From: Ramlibacter sp.
Lineage (GTDB): Bacteria; Pseudomonadota; Gammaproteobacteria; Burkholderiales; Burkholderiaceae_C
NCBI GenBank assembly: GCA_030695945.1
Contig: JAUYOG010000026.1
Location: forward strand, 1-64,000
Direction: 5' to 3'
Length of the DNA stretch: 64,000 nucleotides
Part shown: positions 7,819 through 16,046 of the stretch, piece by piece
Layout of the letters: every line of letters begins with the position of its first letter
How positions within the stretch are numbered: position 1 is the stretch's first letter
Made by a program: the position numbers and the translations under genes
Notes under the pieces: model-generated
Seen by the model: the letters and a program-made list of their open reading frames with translations, nothing else
Database searches by the model: none
Told to the model about the DNA's origin: nothing

Positions 7819-8628
7819 TCATTCCTTGTAATAGACAACCTGGTGCGACGTGGCCAGCAATTCGCCCGCCTCGTTCCACAACTGCGCCGTCTGGTCGAAG
7901 TACCCGTCGCGGAACGCCTGCGCCTGCGCCTGGCCGAGCAGGTAGCCAGTGCCTGTGGCATGCAACTGCGCCTGGCTGCAATGGAAGTACACCGTCATCG
8001 ACACCGTGCCCAGCGGCGTCAGTTTGGCACGGCGCCGCCAGATACGCGGAAAGAAGACGTCGGCGATCGCGGCGAGCGACGCGAAGTCCAGCGGGCGCGG
8101 CGGGTGGTCGCGCACCCACAACTGTGTGCGGCTGTCCTGTTCGTCGGCGCCATCCCACACCGGCGGGATGCTGCCTTCGACGAAGCGCATCTCGTAGCGA
8201 TTGAGCCACTCGACCCGCCCCGCGCGCCCCGGCAGCGGCACCTCCTGCGGCAGCGGGGTTTGCGGCATGGGCGTTTCGGTGGCGCTCCACGTCTCGCGCC
8301 GCAAGGCGGTAACGGCCGTGGCCGTGGCAACCGCCTGCTCGCCCTGGCGCAATTCAACGACCCAATGCTGGGTCGAGCGATTGGTGCGTGCCGGCCTGGC
8401 CAGCGCGAGGAAAGGCCCATCGCCCAGCGCGGCGGCGAAGTTGACCGTGAACGCCACCGGTTCGCCCAGGCGTTGCGGATGCTGCAACACGGCGTTGAGC
8501 GCCTGCGCCGCCGTGATGCCGCCGAAGGGACCGATCATGTTCGCGTAGGCCGGGCTGGTGCGGCCCTGCAACGCGCCCTCGCCCTGCGGTGCCAGCGCGA
8601 TGGCGGCGTCGAATGCGTGCACGCTCAT
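7819..8628 (-). CDS. Acyl-CoA thioesterase, TesB-like double hotdog
   Basis: This 269-residue protein has two hotdog halves. The N-terminal half contains YANMIGPFGGITAAQALNAV and the C-terminal half contains FFPRIWRRRAKLTPLGTVSM and DGYFDQTAQLWNEAGELLAT. This is the thioesterase/acyl-CoA thioesterase II-like layout, which would release free fatty acids from acyl-CoA and buffer CoA during beta-oxidation. It is 1 bp from the downstream SDR gene and 21 bp from the hydrolase gene upstream. Confidence 0.83.
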   Translation of the reverse strand: MSVHAFDAAIALAPQGEGALQGRTSPAYANMIGPFGGITAAQALNAVLQHPQRLGEPVAFTVNFAAALGDGPFLALARPARTNRSTQHWVVELRQGEQAVATATAVTALRRETWSATETPMPQTPLPQEVPLPGRAGRVEWLNRYEMRFVEGSIPPVWDGADEQDSRTQLWVRDHPPRPLDFASLAAIADVFFPRIWRRRAKLTPLGTVSMTVYFHCSQAQLHATGTGYLLGQAQAQAFRDGYFDQTAQLWNEAGELLATSHQVVYYKE

Positions 8629-8649
8629 GCGGGTTCGCGATCCGGCTGC

Positions 8650-9519
8650 TCAGGCCGCGCGGGGCGCGGACAGGGCACCGAGCCACCCGGCCATGCGCGG
8701 CCAAAGCTTGGCCTCGTGCTCGCTACGGAACGGCCCGAAGTGGCCGAGGCGGCGCACGCCAAGGTCGGACGGCGCCACGCGCTCGACTTCGCTCGGCGCG
8801 TTCTCGTACAGGTTGACCAGGCTGTGGGTGCCGCGCAGCGTCATCAGCTCGTCGTCGGTGATCGACAGTGCATGCACCGGGAAGCGCGCGTTGGCGTAGC
8901 GCTGCCGCACGGCCTCGCCTTCGGCACCCACGCTGTAGCGCGGGTTCAGGCACCACTTGCGCCATTGCATGATGACGCCGGCCGGCAGGTCGCCGACCTT
9001 GCGCAGCTTCCTGCCGGGGAAATAGCCGAACAGGCGCGTGGCCAGCGGGACCAGCACGAACCAGAAGTAGGGGACGACGCGCTTGAGCTGGGGCGCGTTC
9101 TCGCGCCAGTAACCGCTGCCGGCGGCAACGCTCAGCATGCCGCTGACCTTGTGCTGGTTGTCCAGCAGGCCCGGCAACTGCGCGCCCAGGCTGTGGCCGA
9201 GCAGGTAGAGCGGCCGGTCGGGCAATGCGCCGTGCGCGTGATCGATCGCGGCTTCATAGTCGCGCGTCCAGTCGAACAGGTCGGCCTTGAAGCCGCGCAA
9301 CGCGCTGCCGCTCGGGCCGGAGTCGCCCGACCCGCGGTAGTCGAACGTGACCACGCGCCATCCCTGGCCGGCCAGCCACTGCGCGAACGGCGCGTAGTAA
9401 TCCTGGCGCACGCCCATCGCACCGCCGATGACCACGCTGCCGCGGTCCGGGCTGTCGGGCTCATAGGTGCGTGCCGAAAGCGCAGTGCCGTCGGCCGCCG
9501 AAATGGTTTCAGCTCGCAT
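8650..9519 (-). CDS. Alpha/beta hydrolase
   Basis: This 289-residue hydrolase has FDYRGSGDSG near residue 60, the nucleophile elbow GHSLGAQLPG near 108, a possible acid in ALSITDDELM and a His in RRLGHFGPFRSEHE. The family (YheT/UCP037442-like serine hydrolases) acts on esters or thioesters. Substrate unknown. AAGGAG lies just upstream of the ATG. It belongs to the fatty-acid degradation run, 72 bp downstream of the thiolase stop, a gap filled by a GC-rich repeat. Confidence 0.84.
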   Translation of the reverse strand: MRAETISAADGTALSARTYEPDSPDRGSVVIGGAMGVRQDYYAPFAQWLAGQGWRVVTFDYRGSGDSGPSGSALRGFKADLFDWTRDYEAAIDHAHGALPDRPLYLLGHSLGAQLPGLLDNQHKVSGMLSVAAGSGYWRENAPQLKRVVPYFWFVLVPLATRLFGYFPGRKLRKVGDLPAGVIMQWRKWCLNPRYSVGAEGEAVRQRYANARFPVHALSITDDELMTLRGTHSLVNLYENAPSEVERVAPSDLGVRRLGHFGPFRSEHEAKLWPRMAGWLGALSAPRAA

Positions 9520-9543
9520 GTCTGTCTCCTTTATCTTCTTTTT

Positions 9544-9577
9544 CCCTACCCCTTCGGGGGAGGGTCAGGGTGGGGGC
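9544..9577. repeat. GC-rich extragenic palindrome
   Basis: CCCTACCCCTTCGGGGGAGG followed by GTCAGGGTGGGGGC fills the gap between the thiolase and hydrolase genes. It belongs to the same family as the elements at 10821, 11213 and 35703. The palindromic core could fold in the operon mRNA and attenuate downstream expression, but no T-run follows. Confidence 0.6.
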
Positions 9578-9591
9578 ATCGTGCGCCCAGC

Positions 9592-10797
9592 TTAGACCCG
9601 CTCGAATATCCCCGCAGCGCCCTGCCCCATGCCCACGCACATGGTGACCATGCCGTACCTCAGATTCTTGCGCTGCAGCGCATGCACCACTGTCGCCGAC
9701 CGGATAGCGCCCGTCGCGCCGAGCGGGTGGCCCAGTGCGATGGCGCCGCCCATGGGGTTGACCTTGCCCGCGTCCAGGCCCAGCGTGTTGATCACGGCAA
9801 GCGACTGCGCCGCGAACGCCTCGTTGAGCTCGAACCAGTCGATGTCTTCGTGCTTCAGCCCGGCGTAGCGCAGCGCTGCGGGGATGGCCTCGATCGGGCC
9901 GATGCCCATGATGTGCGGCGGCACGCCGCGGCTGGCATAGCTGACGAAGCGCGCCAGCGGCTTCAGGCCGAAGCGCTTGATGGCGGCCTCGCTCGCCAGG
10001 ATCAGCGCGCCGGCGCCATCGGACGTTTGCGAGCTGTTGCCGGCGGTGACGGAGCCGCGCGCGGCGAACACCGTCTTGAGCTTGGCCAGGCCCTCCACCG
10101 TCGTGTCGGGGCGCGCGCCCTCGTCCAGGTTGACGGTGCGGGTCTTCACGGCGACTTCGGCGGAGTCCAGGTCCACCGAGCGCTCGGAGACTTCCACCGG
10201 GGTGATCTCGTCGGCGAACTCGCCCGCCTTCATCGCGGCGATGGCCTTCATGTGCGAGCGGTACGCGAACTCGTCCTGCGCATCACGGCTCACTTTCCAC
10301 TGCTGCGCCACCTTCTCGGCCGTGAGGCCCATGCCGTAGGCGATGCCGTAGCTTTCGATATCGTCCGGGTTGGTGAAGATGGTGGGCGAGAGCGACGGCG
10401 AATTGCCCATCATCGGCACCATGCTCATGCTTTCGGTACCGGCGGCGATCATCACGTCGGCTTCGCCGACGCGGATGCGGTCGGCCGCCATCTGCACGGC
10501 CGACAGGCCCGACGCGCAGAAGCGGTTGACGGTGATGCCGCCGACGCTCTTGGGCAAGCCGGCCAGGACGGCGCCGATCCGCGCGACGTTCAGGCCCTGC
10601 TGCGCTTCGGGGATCGCGCAGCCGCAGATCACGTCCTCGATGGCTTGCGGGTCGAGCCCCGGAACCTGCGCCAGCGCGGCGCGCAGAGCCGTCGCCAGCA
10701 GGTCGTCCGGCCGGGTGTTGCGGAAGTACCCGCGATGCGAGCGCCCGATGGGCGTGCGCGTGGCGGCGACGATGTAGGCTTCTTGAATCTGTTTCAT
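9592..10797 (-). CDS. fadA: Acetyl-CoA C-acyltransferase (beta-ketothiolase)
   Basis: This 401-residue thiolase carries all three catalytic signatures: Cys94 in NRFCASGLSAVQMA, the GHPLGATGAIRS His near residue 355, and the second Cys in MVTMCVGMGQGAAGIF near the C-terminus. It performs the last, thiolytic step of beta-oxidation. It lies downstream of fadB in the same strand. Its ATG is overlapped by the end of the DUF559 frame, probably because a repeat-borne element was inserted between fadB and fadA. The symbol is used by pathway role. Confidence 0.93.
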   Translation of the reverse strand: MKQIQEAYIVAATRTPIGRSHRGYFRNTRPDDLLATALRAALAQVPGLDPQAIEDVICGCAIPEAQQGLNVARIGAVLAGLPKSVGGITVNRFCASGLSAVQMAADRIRVGEADVMIAAGTESMSMVPMMGNSPSLSPTIFTNPDDIESYGIAYGMGLTAEKVAQQWKVSRDAQDEFAYRSHMKAIAAMKAGEFADEITPVEVSERSVDLDSAEVAVKTRTVNLDEGARPDTTVEGLAKLKTVFAARGSVTAGNSSQTSDGAGALILASEAAIKRFGLKPLARFVSYASRGVPPHIMGIGPIEAIPAALRYAGLKHEDIDWFELNEAFAAQSLAVINTLGLDAGKVNPMGGAIALGHPLGATGAIRSATVVHALQRKNLRYGMVTMCVGMGQGAAGIFERV

Positions 10798-11189
10798 GGG
10801 AGGCTCCTGGGCTGTTCGCTCCTTCCCCCTTCGGGGGAAGGTTGGGATGGGGGCACGCCTCGAGCCGCAAGCTCGTCGGCGATGACGGTCAATACTCCGT
10901 CGATGTTGAGAAAGGGTTGATCGGTAGCAAATCGCAGCACTGCAAAACCATTGACCCGGAAGTAGTCGTCTCTTGCCTTGTCATAACCTGCTTGATCGGC
11001 ATGCTGCGAACCGTCAAGCTCGATGATCAATTTGGGTTGAAGGCAGGCAAAGTCCGCAATGTAGTTGCCAAGCGGATGCTGACGCCTGAACTTCACGCCC
11101 AATTGCTCGCCGCGCAAGCGCGCCCATAGCCGACGTTCCGAGTCGGTCATTTCGCGCCGCAGCGTACGGGCGTTGGTTTGCGCCTTCAT
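10794..11189 (-). CDS. DUF559 endonuclease-domain protein inside an inverted-repeat-bounded element
   Basis: This 131-residue protein of the DUF559 (PD-(D/E)XK-like, Vsr-related) family has TDSERRLWARLR, VKFRRQHPLGNYIADFAC and LIIELDGSQHADQAGYDKAR, with the catalytic Asp and the E-x-D pair present. I chose the ATG at 11189, just before the conserved region; in-frame ATGs at 11207 and 11219 would begin inside a repeat. The last 20 or so residues (PSQPSPEGGRSEQPRSLP) are encoded by the repeat at 10821-10854, and the stop overlaps the fadA start by 4 bp. It is unrelated to its fatty-acid neighbours and looks inserted between fadB and fadA. Confidence 0.8.
   Translation of the reverse strand: MKAQTNARTLRREMTDSERRLWARLRGEQLGVKFRRQHPLGNYIADFACLQPKLIIELDGSQHADQAGYDKARDDYFRVNGFAVLRFATDQPFLNIDGVLTVIADELAARGVPPSQPSPEGGRSEQPRSLP
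10821..10854. repeat. Left 34-bp inverted repeat flanking the DUF559 gene
   Basis: CCTTCCCCCTTCGGGGGAAG plus GTTGGGATGGGGGC; it is the inverted partner of 11213-11246, agreeing at 32 of 34 positions. Each copy also contains its own CCTTCCCCC/GGGGGAAGG hairpin. It encodes the C-terminal tail of the DUF559 protein. Confidence 0.8.
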
Positions 11190-11212
11190 TGTTGGGTGGT
11201 TGTGCATCGGGG

Positions 11213-11246
11213 CCCCCATCCCTGCCTTCCCCCGAAGGGGGAAGGA
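11213..11246. repeat. Right 34-bp inverted repeat flanking the DUF559 gene
   Basis: This is the inverse of 10821-10854 with two mismatches, lying between the DUF559 start and the fadB stop. Together the two copies enclose 426 bp that carry nothing but the endonuclease gene, an arrangement resembling a small mobile element. Confidence 0.8.
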
Positions 11247-11256
11247 GGAATACAGG

Positions 11257-13656
11257 TCAATTGCGCAAAGGCTTCCCTGTCGACAGCATCCCCATGATCC
11301 GCTCCTGGGTCTTCGGATGGGTCAGCAGCGAGCAGAAGGCCTGGCGCTCCAGCGTCATCAGGTATTCCTCGCTCACCAGCGTGCCCGCGTCGACGTCGCC
11401 ACCGGTGACCACGCCCGCGATCTTCGACGCGATGTGGAAGTCGTGCTGGCTGATGAAGCCGCCGTCGCGCATGTTCACGAGCTGGCCCTGGATCGTGGCC
11501 TTGCCGTTGCGCCCGACCACGGGGAACAGGCGCTTGTGCGGAGGCCGGTAGCCGGCCGTGAACATGGCCTTCGCTTCCTGGATCGCGACGAACAGCAGTT
11601 CGTCCTTGTTCGGCACGATGGTGTCGCTATCGAGCAGGTAGCCCAACTGGCGCGATTCGATCGCGCTGGTGCCCACCTTGGCCATGGCCGCGGCGGTGAA
11701 GCCTTCGGTCAGGAACGGCAGCAAATCCTTGTGCACCGACTTCGCCTGATTCTCCGCCGCCCGGCGGGCGATGTAGGTCAGGCCGCCGGCGCCGGGCACC
11801 AGGCCTACGGCGACTTCGACCAGGCCGATGTAGCTTTCCATCGCGGCCACGCGCTTGGCGGAATGCACCGCCACCTCGCAGCCGCCGCCCAGCGCCAGGC
11901 CGCGGATCGCGGAGATCACGGGCACGTTGGCGTAGCGCAGTTTCAGCATCGTCTGCTGCATGAACTGCTCGGCGTCGTTGAGCGTATCGATGCCTGCCGC
12001 AACATAGCCGGTAAGCATGCCCTGCAGGTCGGCCCCCGCGCTGAACGGATCGTTGCCGGACCAGATCACGACGCCCTGGTAGTCCTTCTCGGCCATGTCC
12101 ACGGCCAGCTGCAGGCCTTCGCAGACTTCCATGCCGATCGCGTGCATCTTGGTCTTGATGCTCACGATGATGACTTCGTCGTCCAGCGTCCACAGCCGGA
12201 TAGCGTCATCCTCGTGCAATGTCTTGCCGGCCGTATCGAAGGCGGCCGCATCGCTGCCCAGCACCGATTCGGGGAAATGCTGGCGCGAGTACACGGGCAG
12301 CACGCGGCGCGGCTCGAATCTCTTCGTCGTCGGGTTCCAGGAGCCGGCGGGCGTGTGCACGCCACCGGCCTCGGCCACCGGGCCGCTGAATACCCAGTCG
12401 GGCAACGGCGCGGTCGACAGCGCCTTGCCTGCCGCGATGTCCTCCTTGATCCAGTTGGCCACTTGCAGCCAGCCGCCTTCCTGCCACAGCTCGAAGGGGC
12501 CTTGCTTCATGCCGAAGCCCCAGCGCATCGCGAAGTCCACGTCGCGCGCGGTCTCGGCGATTGCGCCCAGGTGCACCGCCGCGTAGTGGAAGCTGTTGCG
12601 AATGATCGCCCAGAGAAACTGGCCTTGTGGGCCCTGGCTCTCGCGCAGCAGCTTCAACCGCTGCGCTGCAGGCTTCTTGAGCATGCGGGCATAAACTTCA
12701 TCGGCCTTCTCGCCGCCCGCGACATACTCCTTCGACGCCAGGTCGAAGCGCATCACGTCGCGGCCGACCTTCTTGTAGAAGCCGGCCTTCGTCTTCTGGC
12801 CCAGGTGGCCCATCTCGAGCAAGGTCTTCAGGACCTCGGGCGTGCCGAAGCTCTCGTAGAACGGGTCGGTCTCCACGCTCAGGTTGTCCTGCAGCGTCTT
12901 GACCACGTGGGCCATGGTATCCAGGCCCACCACGTCGGCGGTGCGGAAGGTGCCCGAGCTCGCGCGGCCCATCTTCTTGCCCGTAAGGTCGTCGACTACG
13001 TCGTACGTCAGGCCGAACTTCTCCACCTCCTTCATCGTGGCCAGCATGCCGGCGATGCCGACGCGGTTGGCGATGAAGTTGGGCGAATCCTTGGCACGCA
13101 CCACACCCTTGCCCAGCCCGCTGGTGACGAAGGTCTCGAGGTCGTCCAGGATGTGCGCGTCGGTGGTGGGCGTGTTGATCAGTTCCACCAGGTACATGTA
13201 GCGCGGCGGGTTGAAGAAGTGGATGCCGCAGAAGCGCGGCTTGATTTCTTCCGGCAGCGCTTCCGAGAGCTTGGTGATCGACAGGCCCGAGGTGTTGGAC
13301 GCAACGATCGCATGGGGCGCGACGAACGGCGCGATCTTCTTGTACAGGTCGAGCTTCCAGTCCATGCGCTCAGCGATGGCCTCGATGATGAGGTCGCAGT
13401 CCCGCAGCTGCTCCATGTGCTCTTCGTAGTTCGCCTGGCCGATCAGGGCCGCGTCGTCCGCGACGCCCAGCGGCGATGGCTTGAGCTTCTTCAGGCCATC
13501 GACGGCCTTGGTGACTACGCCGTTCTTCGGGCCCTCTTTGGCCGGCAGGTCGAACAGGACGACCGGCACCTTCACGTTGACGAGGTGCGCCGCGATCTGC
13601 GCGCCCATCACGCCGGCGCCGAGCACGGCGACCTTCTTCACCTGGAATCGGCTCAT
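11257..13656 (-). CDS. 3-hydroxyacyl-CoA dehydrogenase/enoyl-CoA hydratase, FadN-type
   Basis: This 799-residue multifunctional beta-oxidation enzyme has the dehydrogenase first: VAVLGAGVMGAQIAAH at residues 8-23, SNTSGLSITKL near 130 and HFFNPPRYMYLVELI near 150. A crotonase-like domain follows in the C-terminal third (GADLQGML; ALGGGCEVAVHSAKRVAA). This order (HAD then ECH) is that of Bacillus FadN rather than E. coli FadB. It catalyses hydration and NAD-dependent oxidation of acyl-CoA. The ATG at 13656 begins MSRFQVKKVAV; a longer upstream frame is not family-like. Its partner thiolase fadA lies downstream, beyond the DUF559 insertion. Confidence 0.93.
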   Translation of the reverse strand: MSRFQVKKVAVLGAGVMGAQIAAHLVNVKVPVVLFDLPAKEGPKNGVVTKAVDGLKKLKPSPLGVADDAALIGQANYEEHMEQLRDCDLIIEAIAERMDWKLDLYKKIAPFVAPHAIVASNTSGLSITKLSEALPEEIKPRFCGIHFFNPPRYMYLVELINTPTTDAHILDDLETFVTSGLGKGVVRAKDSPNFIANRVGIAGMLATMKEVEKFGLTYDVVDDLTGKKMGRASSGTFRTADVVGLDTMAHVVKTLQDNLSVETDPFYESFGTPEVLKTLLEMGHLGQKTKAGFYKKVGRDVMRFDLASKEYVAGGEKADEVYARMLKKPAAQRLKLLRESQGPQGQFLWAIIRNSFHYAAVHLGAIAETARDVDFAMRWGFGMKQGPFELWQEGGWLQVANWIKEDIAAGKALSTAPLPDWVFSGPVAEAGGVHTPAGSWNPTTKRFEPRRVLPVYSRQHFPESVLGSDAAAFDTAGKTLHEDDAIRLWTLDDEVIIVSIKTKMHAIGMEVCEGLQLAVDMAEKDYQGVVIWSGNDPFSAGADLQGMLTGYVAAGIDTLNDAEQFMQQTMLKLRYANVPVISAIRGLALGGGCEVAVHSAKRVAAMESYIGLVEVAVGLVPGAGGLTYIARRAAENQAKSVHKDLLPFLTEGFTAAAMAKVGTSAIESRQLGYLLDSDTIVPNKDELLFVAIQEAKAMFTAGYRPPHKRLFPVVGRNGKATIQGQLVNMRDGGFISQHDFHIASKIAGVVTGGDVDAGTLVSEEYLMTLERQAFCSLLTHPKTQERIMGMLSTGKPLRN

Positions 13657-13739
13657 GGTGTCTCGCCTTTCGCTGTTGGCGCCGGGTGGGGTCCCGCCGC
13701 GCTCTTCGTGGTCTTTGTACATGGTGTTCAATGAATTGG

Positions 13740-14249
13740 TTACTGCGCGCGCACCCAGGTCTGGGTCCGGCCGAAGGGGCCGAAGCTGCCGCGCACTTCG
13801 AGCTTTTTGCCGCCCTCGACCGGCGTCAGGCGCAGGCGGTAATCGCGGCCGTTCTCGGGGTCGAGGATCTTGCCGTCTTCCCATACGTCCTTGTCGGCCG
13901 CCTTCCTCGCGCCGCGGATGATCTCCAGGCCGACGATGGGCTTGTCCTTGCGGTCATCGGTGCATTCGTCGCACTTCGCATCGGGCTTGGCATCCTTGCG
14001 CAACTGCCTCTCGATCCTGCCGCTCAGCACGCCGGCGTTCTCGCTGATGCGAATCTCCGCCTTGGCCTCGCCGGTCTTGTCGTCGAGGTTGCGCCAGAGG
14101 CCGACGGGCGTCGTCTGCGCGAACGCTGCAAACGATGTGAGCAGAATTCCAGCGGCCACCGCGGAACCGGCTTTGCCGGGCCGCTGGTGGCGCCCCCTTG
14201 AGGGGGAGGCGGCCGCAGGCCGCTTCGGGGGGGAGCTGCCTGCCCTCAT
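13740..14249 (-). CDS. DUF2147 domain protein with repeat-derived N-terminus
   Basis: The mature domain (TTPVGLWRNLDDKTGEAKAE to FGPFGRTQTWVRAQ) is a typical small DUF2147 secreted protein, with a KCDECTDD cysteine pair. A signal-peptide-like stretch (AAGILLTSFAAFAQ) precedes it. The only ATG in frame (14249) overlaps the acyl-CoA dehydrogenase stop by 4 bp (ATGA) and adds about 30 residues, MRAGSSPPKRPAAASPSRGR onwards, encoded by a GC-rich repeat. A GTG at 14159 would give a short start right at the signal peptide. The repeat may thus have destroyed or displaced the original start. Function unknown; 169 residues as listed. Confidence 0.7.
   Translation of the reverse strand: MRAGSSPPKRPAAASPSRGRHQRPGKAGSAVAAGILLTSFAAFAQTTPVGLWRNLDDKTGEAKAEIRISENAGVLSGRIERQLRKDAKPDAKCDECTDDRKDKPIVGLEIIRGARKAADKDVWEDGKILDPENGRDYRLRLTPVEGGKKLEVRGSFGPFGRTQTWVRAQ
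14190..14235. repeat. GC-rich extragenic-type palindromic repeat overlapping a coding start
   Basis: GCGCCCCCTTGAGGGGGAGG, then CGGCCGCAGGCCG and CTTCGGGGGGG, give two nested hairpins. This is the comamonad 'CCCCCTTGAGGGGG' repeat. It is unusual in lying inside the apparent 5-prime end of a reading frame. Confidence 0.65.
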
Positions 14250-16042
14250 GCGAGAGCCGCGTCCGTGTCCATCAGGACCTTGCTGCCGGCGCGCGCGGTG
14301 CGCATCAGCGTCGCCGTTTCCGGGAACAGCTTGGCGAAGTAGAAGCGCGCGGTCTGCAGCTTGGCCTGGTAGAACGGGTCGGTGTTGCCGGCAGCGATCT
14401 CGCGCAGCGCGGTCTGCGCCATGCGGGCCCAGAAGTAGCCATGCACCAGGTGCCCCGCGACGCGCAGGTAATCCACGGCGGCGGCGCCCACTTCGTCCGG
14501 GTTCTGGAAACCCTTGAAGCCCAGCTCGGTCGTGAACTTCGTCATCTGGTCGCCCAGGTAGGCGATCGGGTTGATGAACTCGGCCATCTTCTCGTTCACG
14601 CCCTCTTCTTCCACCAGCTGCGCGACCAGCTTGCCGAACTTCTTGAGCGTGGCGCCGTTGTTGCCCAGGATCTTGCGGCCCAGCAGGTCCAGCGACTGGA
14701 TCGTGTTGGTGCCTTCGTAGATCATGTTGATGCGGTTGTCGCGCACGAACTGCTCCATTCCCCATTCGGCGATGTAGCCATGGCCGCCGAACACCTGCAT
14801 GCAGGCGTTGGTGGCGATATGGCCGTTGTCGGTGGAGAAGGCCTTCACGATCGGCGTCAGCAGCGACAGCATCTCGTCGCTGTCCTTTCGCACTTTCTCG
14901 TCGGGGTGGTAGTGCGACTTGTCCAGCAGCACCGCGCAGTAGATGGCGAGCGCACGGCCGCCTTCGGCGTAGGCCTTGGCCGTGAGCAGCATCTTGCGCA
15001 CGTCGGGGTGGACGATGATCGGGTCGGCCGGCTTGTCCTTGGCCTTGGGGCCGGTCAGGCTGCGCATCTGGATGCGGTCCTTGGCGTAGGCCAGCGCGTT
15101 CTGGTAGGCCACTTCCGTGAGGCCCAGCGACTGGTTGCCTACGCCAAGGCGCGCGGCGTTCATCATCACGAACATCGCCTGCATGCCCTTGTTGGGCTGC
15201 CCCACCATCCAGCCGGTGGCGCCGTCGATCACGATCTGCGCCGTCGCGTTGCCGTGGATGCCCATCTTGTGCTCCAGGCCGCCGCAGTAGATGCCGTTGC
15301 GCGCGCCCAGGCTGCCGTCCTTGTTCACCAGGAATTTCGGGATGATGAACAGGCTGACGCCCTTGATGCCGGGGGGCGCGTCGAGCAGGCGGGCCAGCAC
15401 CAGGTGGACGATGTTGCTCGCCATGTCGTGCTCACCGGCGCTGATGAAAATCTTTTCGCCCGTGATCGTATAGCTGCCGTCCGCCTGCGGCTCGGCCTTC
15501 GTGCGCATCAGGCCCAGGTCGGTGCCGCAATGCGCCTCGGTCAGGCACATGGTGCCGGTCCACTCGCCGCTGGTCATCTTGGGCAGGTAGGTCTTCTTCT
15601 GCTCGTCGGTGCCATGGGTCGCGAGCGCCGCGTAAGCGCCGTGCGTCAGGCCCGGGTACATCGTCCATGCCTGGTTCGCGCTGTTGAGCATCTCGTAGAA
15701 GCACTGGTTCACCACCAGCGGCAGGCCCTGGCCGCCGTAGGCCGGGTCGCAACTGAGGGCCGGCCAGCCGCCTTCGACGAACTTCGCGTAAGCCTCCTTG
15801 AAACCCGTGGGCGTCGTCACCTCGTGCGTTTCCTTGTCCAGCTTGCAGCCCTCCTCGTCGCCGCTCATGTTCAGCGGGAAGGTCACTTCCGTCGCGAACT
15901 TCCCGGCTTCCTCCAGCACGGCGTTGATGGTGTCGGCGTCCGCTTCCGCGTACTTGGGAATGGCCTTGAAGTCGTCTGTGACCTTGAGCACTTCGTGCAT
16001 GACGAAATGCATGTCGCGCAGGGGCGGTGTGTAGCTTGGCAT
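14246..16042 (-). CDS. Acyl-CoA dehydrogenase, DmdC/FadE-type
   Basis: This 598-residue FAD-dependent acyl-CoA dehydrogenase belongs to the large class with extra N- and C-terminal domains (usual length about 590-600). AYGGQGLPLVVNQCFYEML near residue 100 and MCLTEAHCGTDLGLMRTKAE near 165 form the flavin and substrate region. YEGTNTIQSLDLLGRKILG near 450 contains the FAD-contact motif. It catalyses the first step of beta-oxidation and passes electrons to ETF. It lies 4 bp downstream of the TetR gene and is the first structural gene of the operon. Confidence 0.92.
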   Translation of the reverse strand: MPSYTPPLRDMHFVMHEVLKVTDDFKAIPKYAEADADTINAVLEEAGKFATEVTFPLNMSGDEEGCKLDKETHEVTTPTGFKEAYAKFVEGGWPALSCDPAYGGQGLPLVVNQCFYEMLNSANQAWTMYPGLTHGAYAALATHGTDEQKKTYLPKMTSGEWTGTMCLTEAHCGTDLGLMRTKAEPQADGSYTITGEKIFISAGEHDMASNIVHLVLARLLDAPPGIKGVSLFIIPKFLVNKDGSLGARNGIYCGGLEHKMGIHGNATAQIVIDGATGWMVGQPNKGMQAMFVMMNAARLGVGNQSLGLTEVAYQNALAYAKDRIQMRSLTGPKAKDKPADPIIVHPDVRKMLLTAKAYAEGGRALAIYCAVLLDKSHYHPDEKVRKDSDEMLSLLTPIVKAFSTDNGHIATNACMQVFGGHGYIAEWGMEQFVRDNRINMIYEGTNTIQSLDLLGRKILGNNGATLKKFGKLVAQLVEEEGVNEKMAEFINPIAYLGDQMTKFTTELGFKGFQNPDEVGAAAVDYLRVAGHLVHGYFWARMAQTALREIAAGNTDPFYQAKLQTARFYFAKLFPETATLMRTARAGSKVLMDTDAALA

Positions 16043-16046
16043 GGGG

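Noticed and set aside
7765..10920. A 1051-codon plus-strand frame across thioesterase, hydrolase and thiolase genes
   Set aside because: It is antisense to three confidently identified enzymes. It has no domain and a typical GC-shadow composition.
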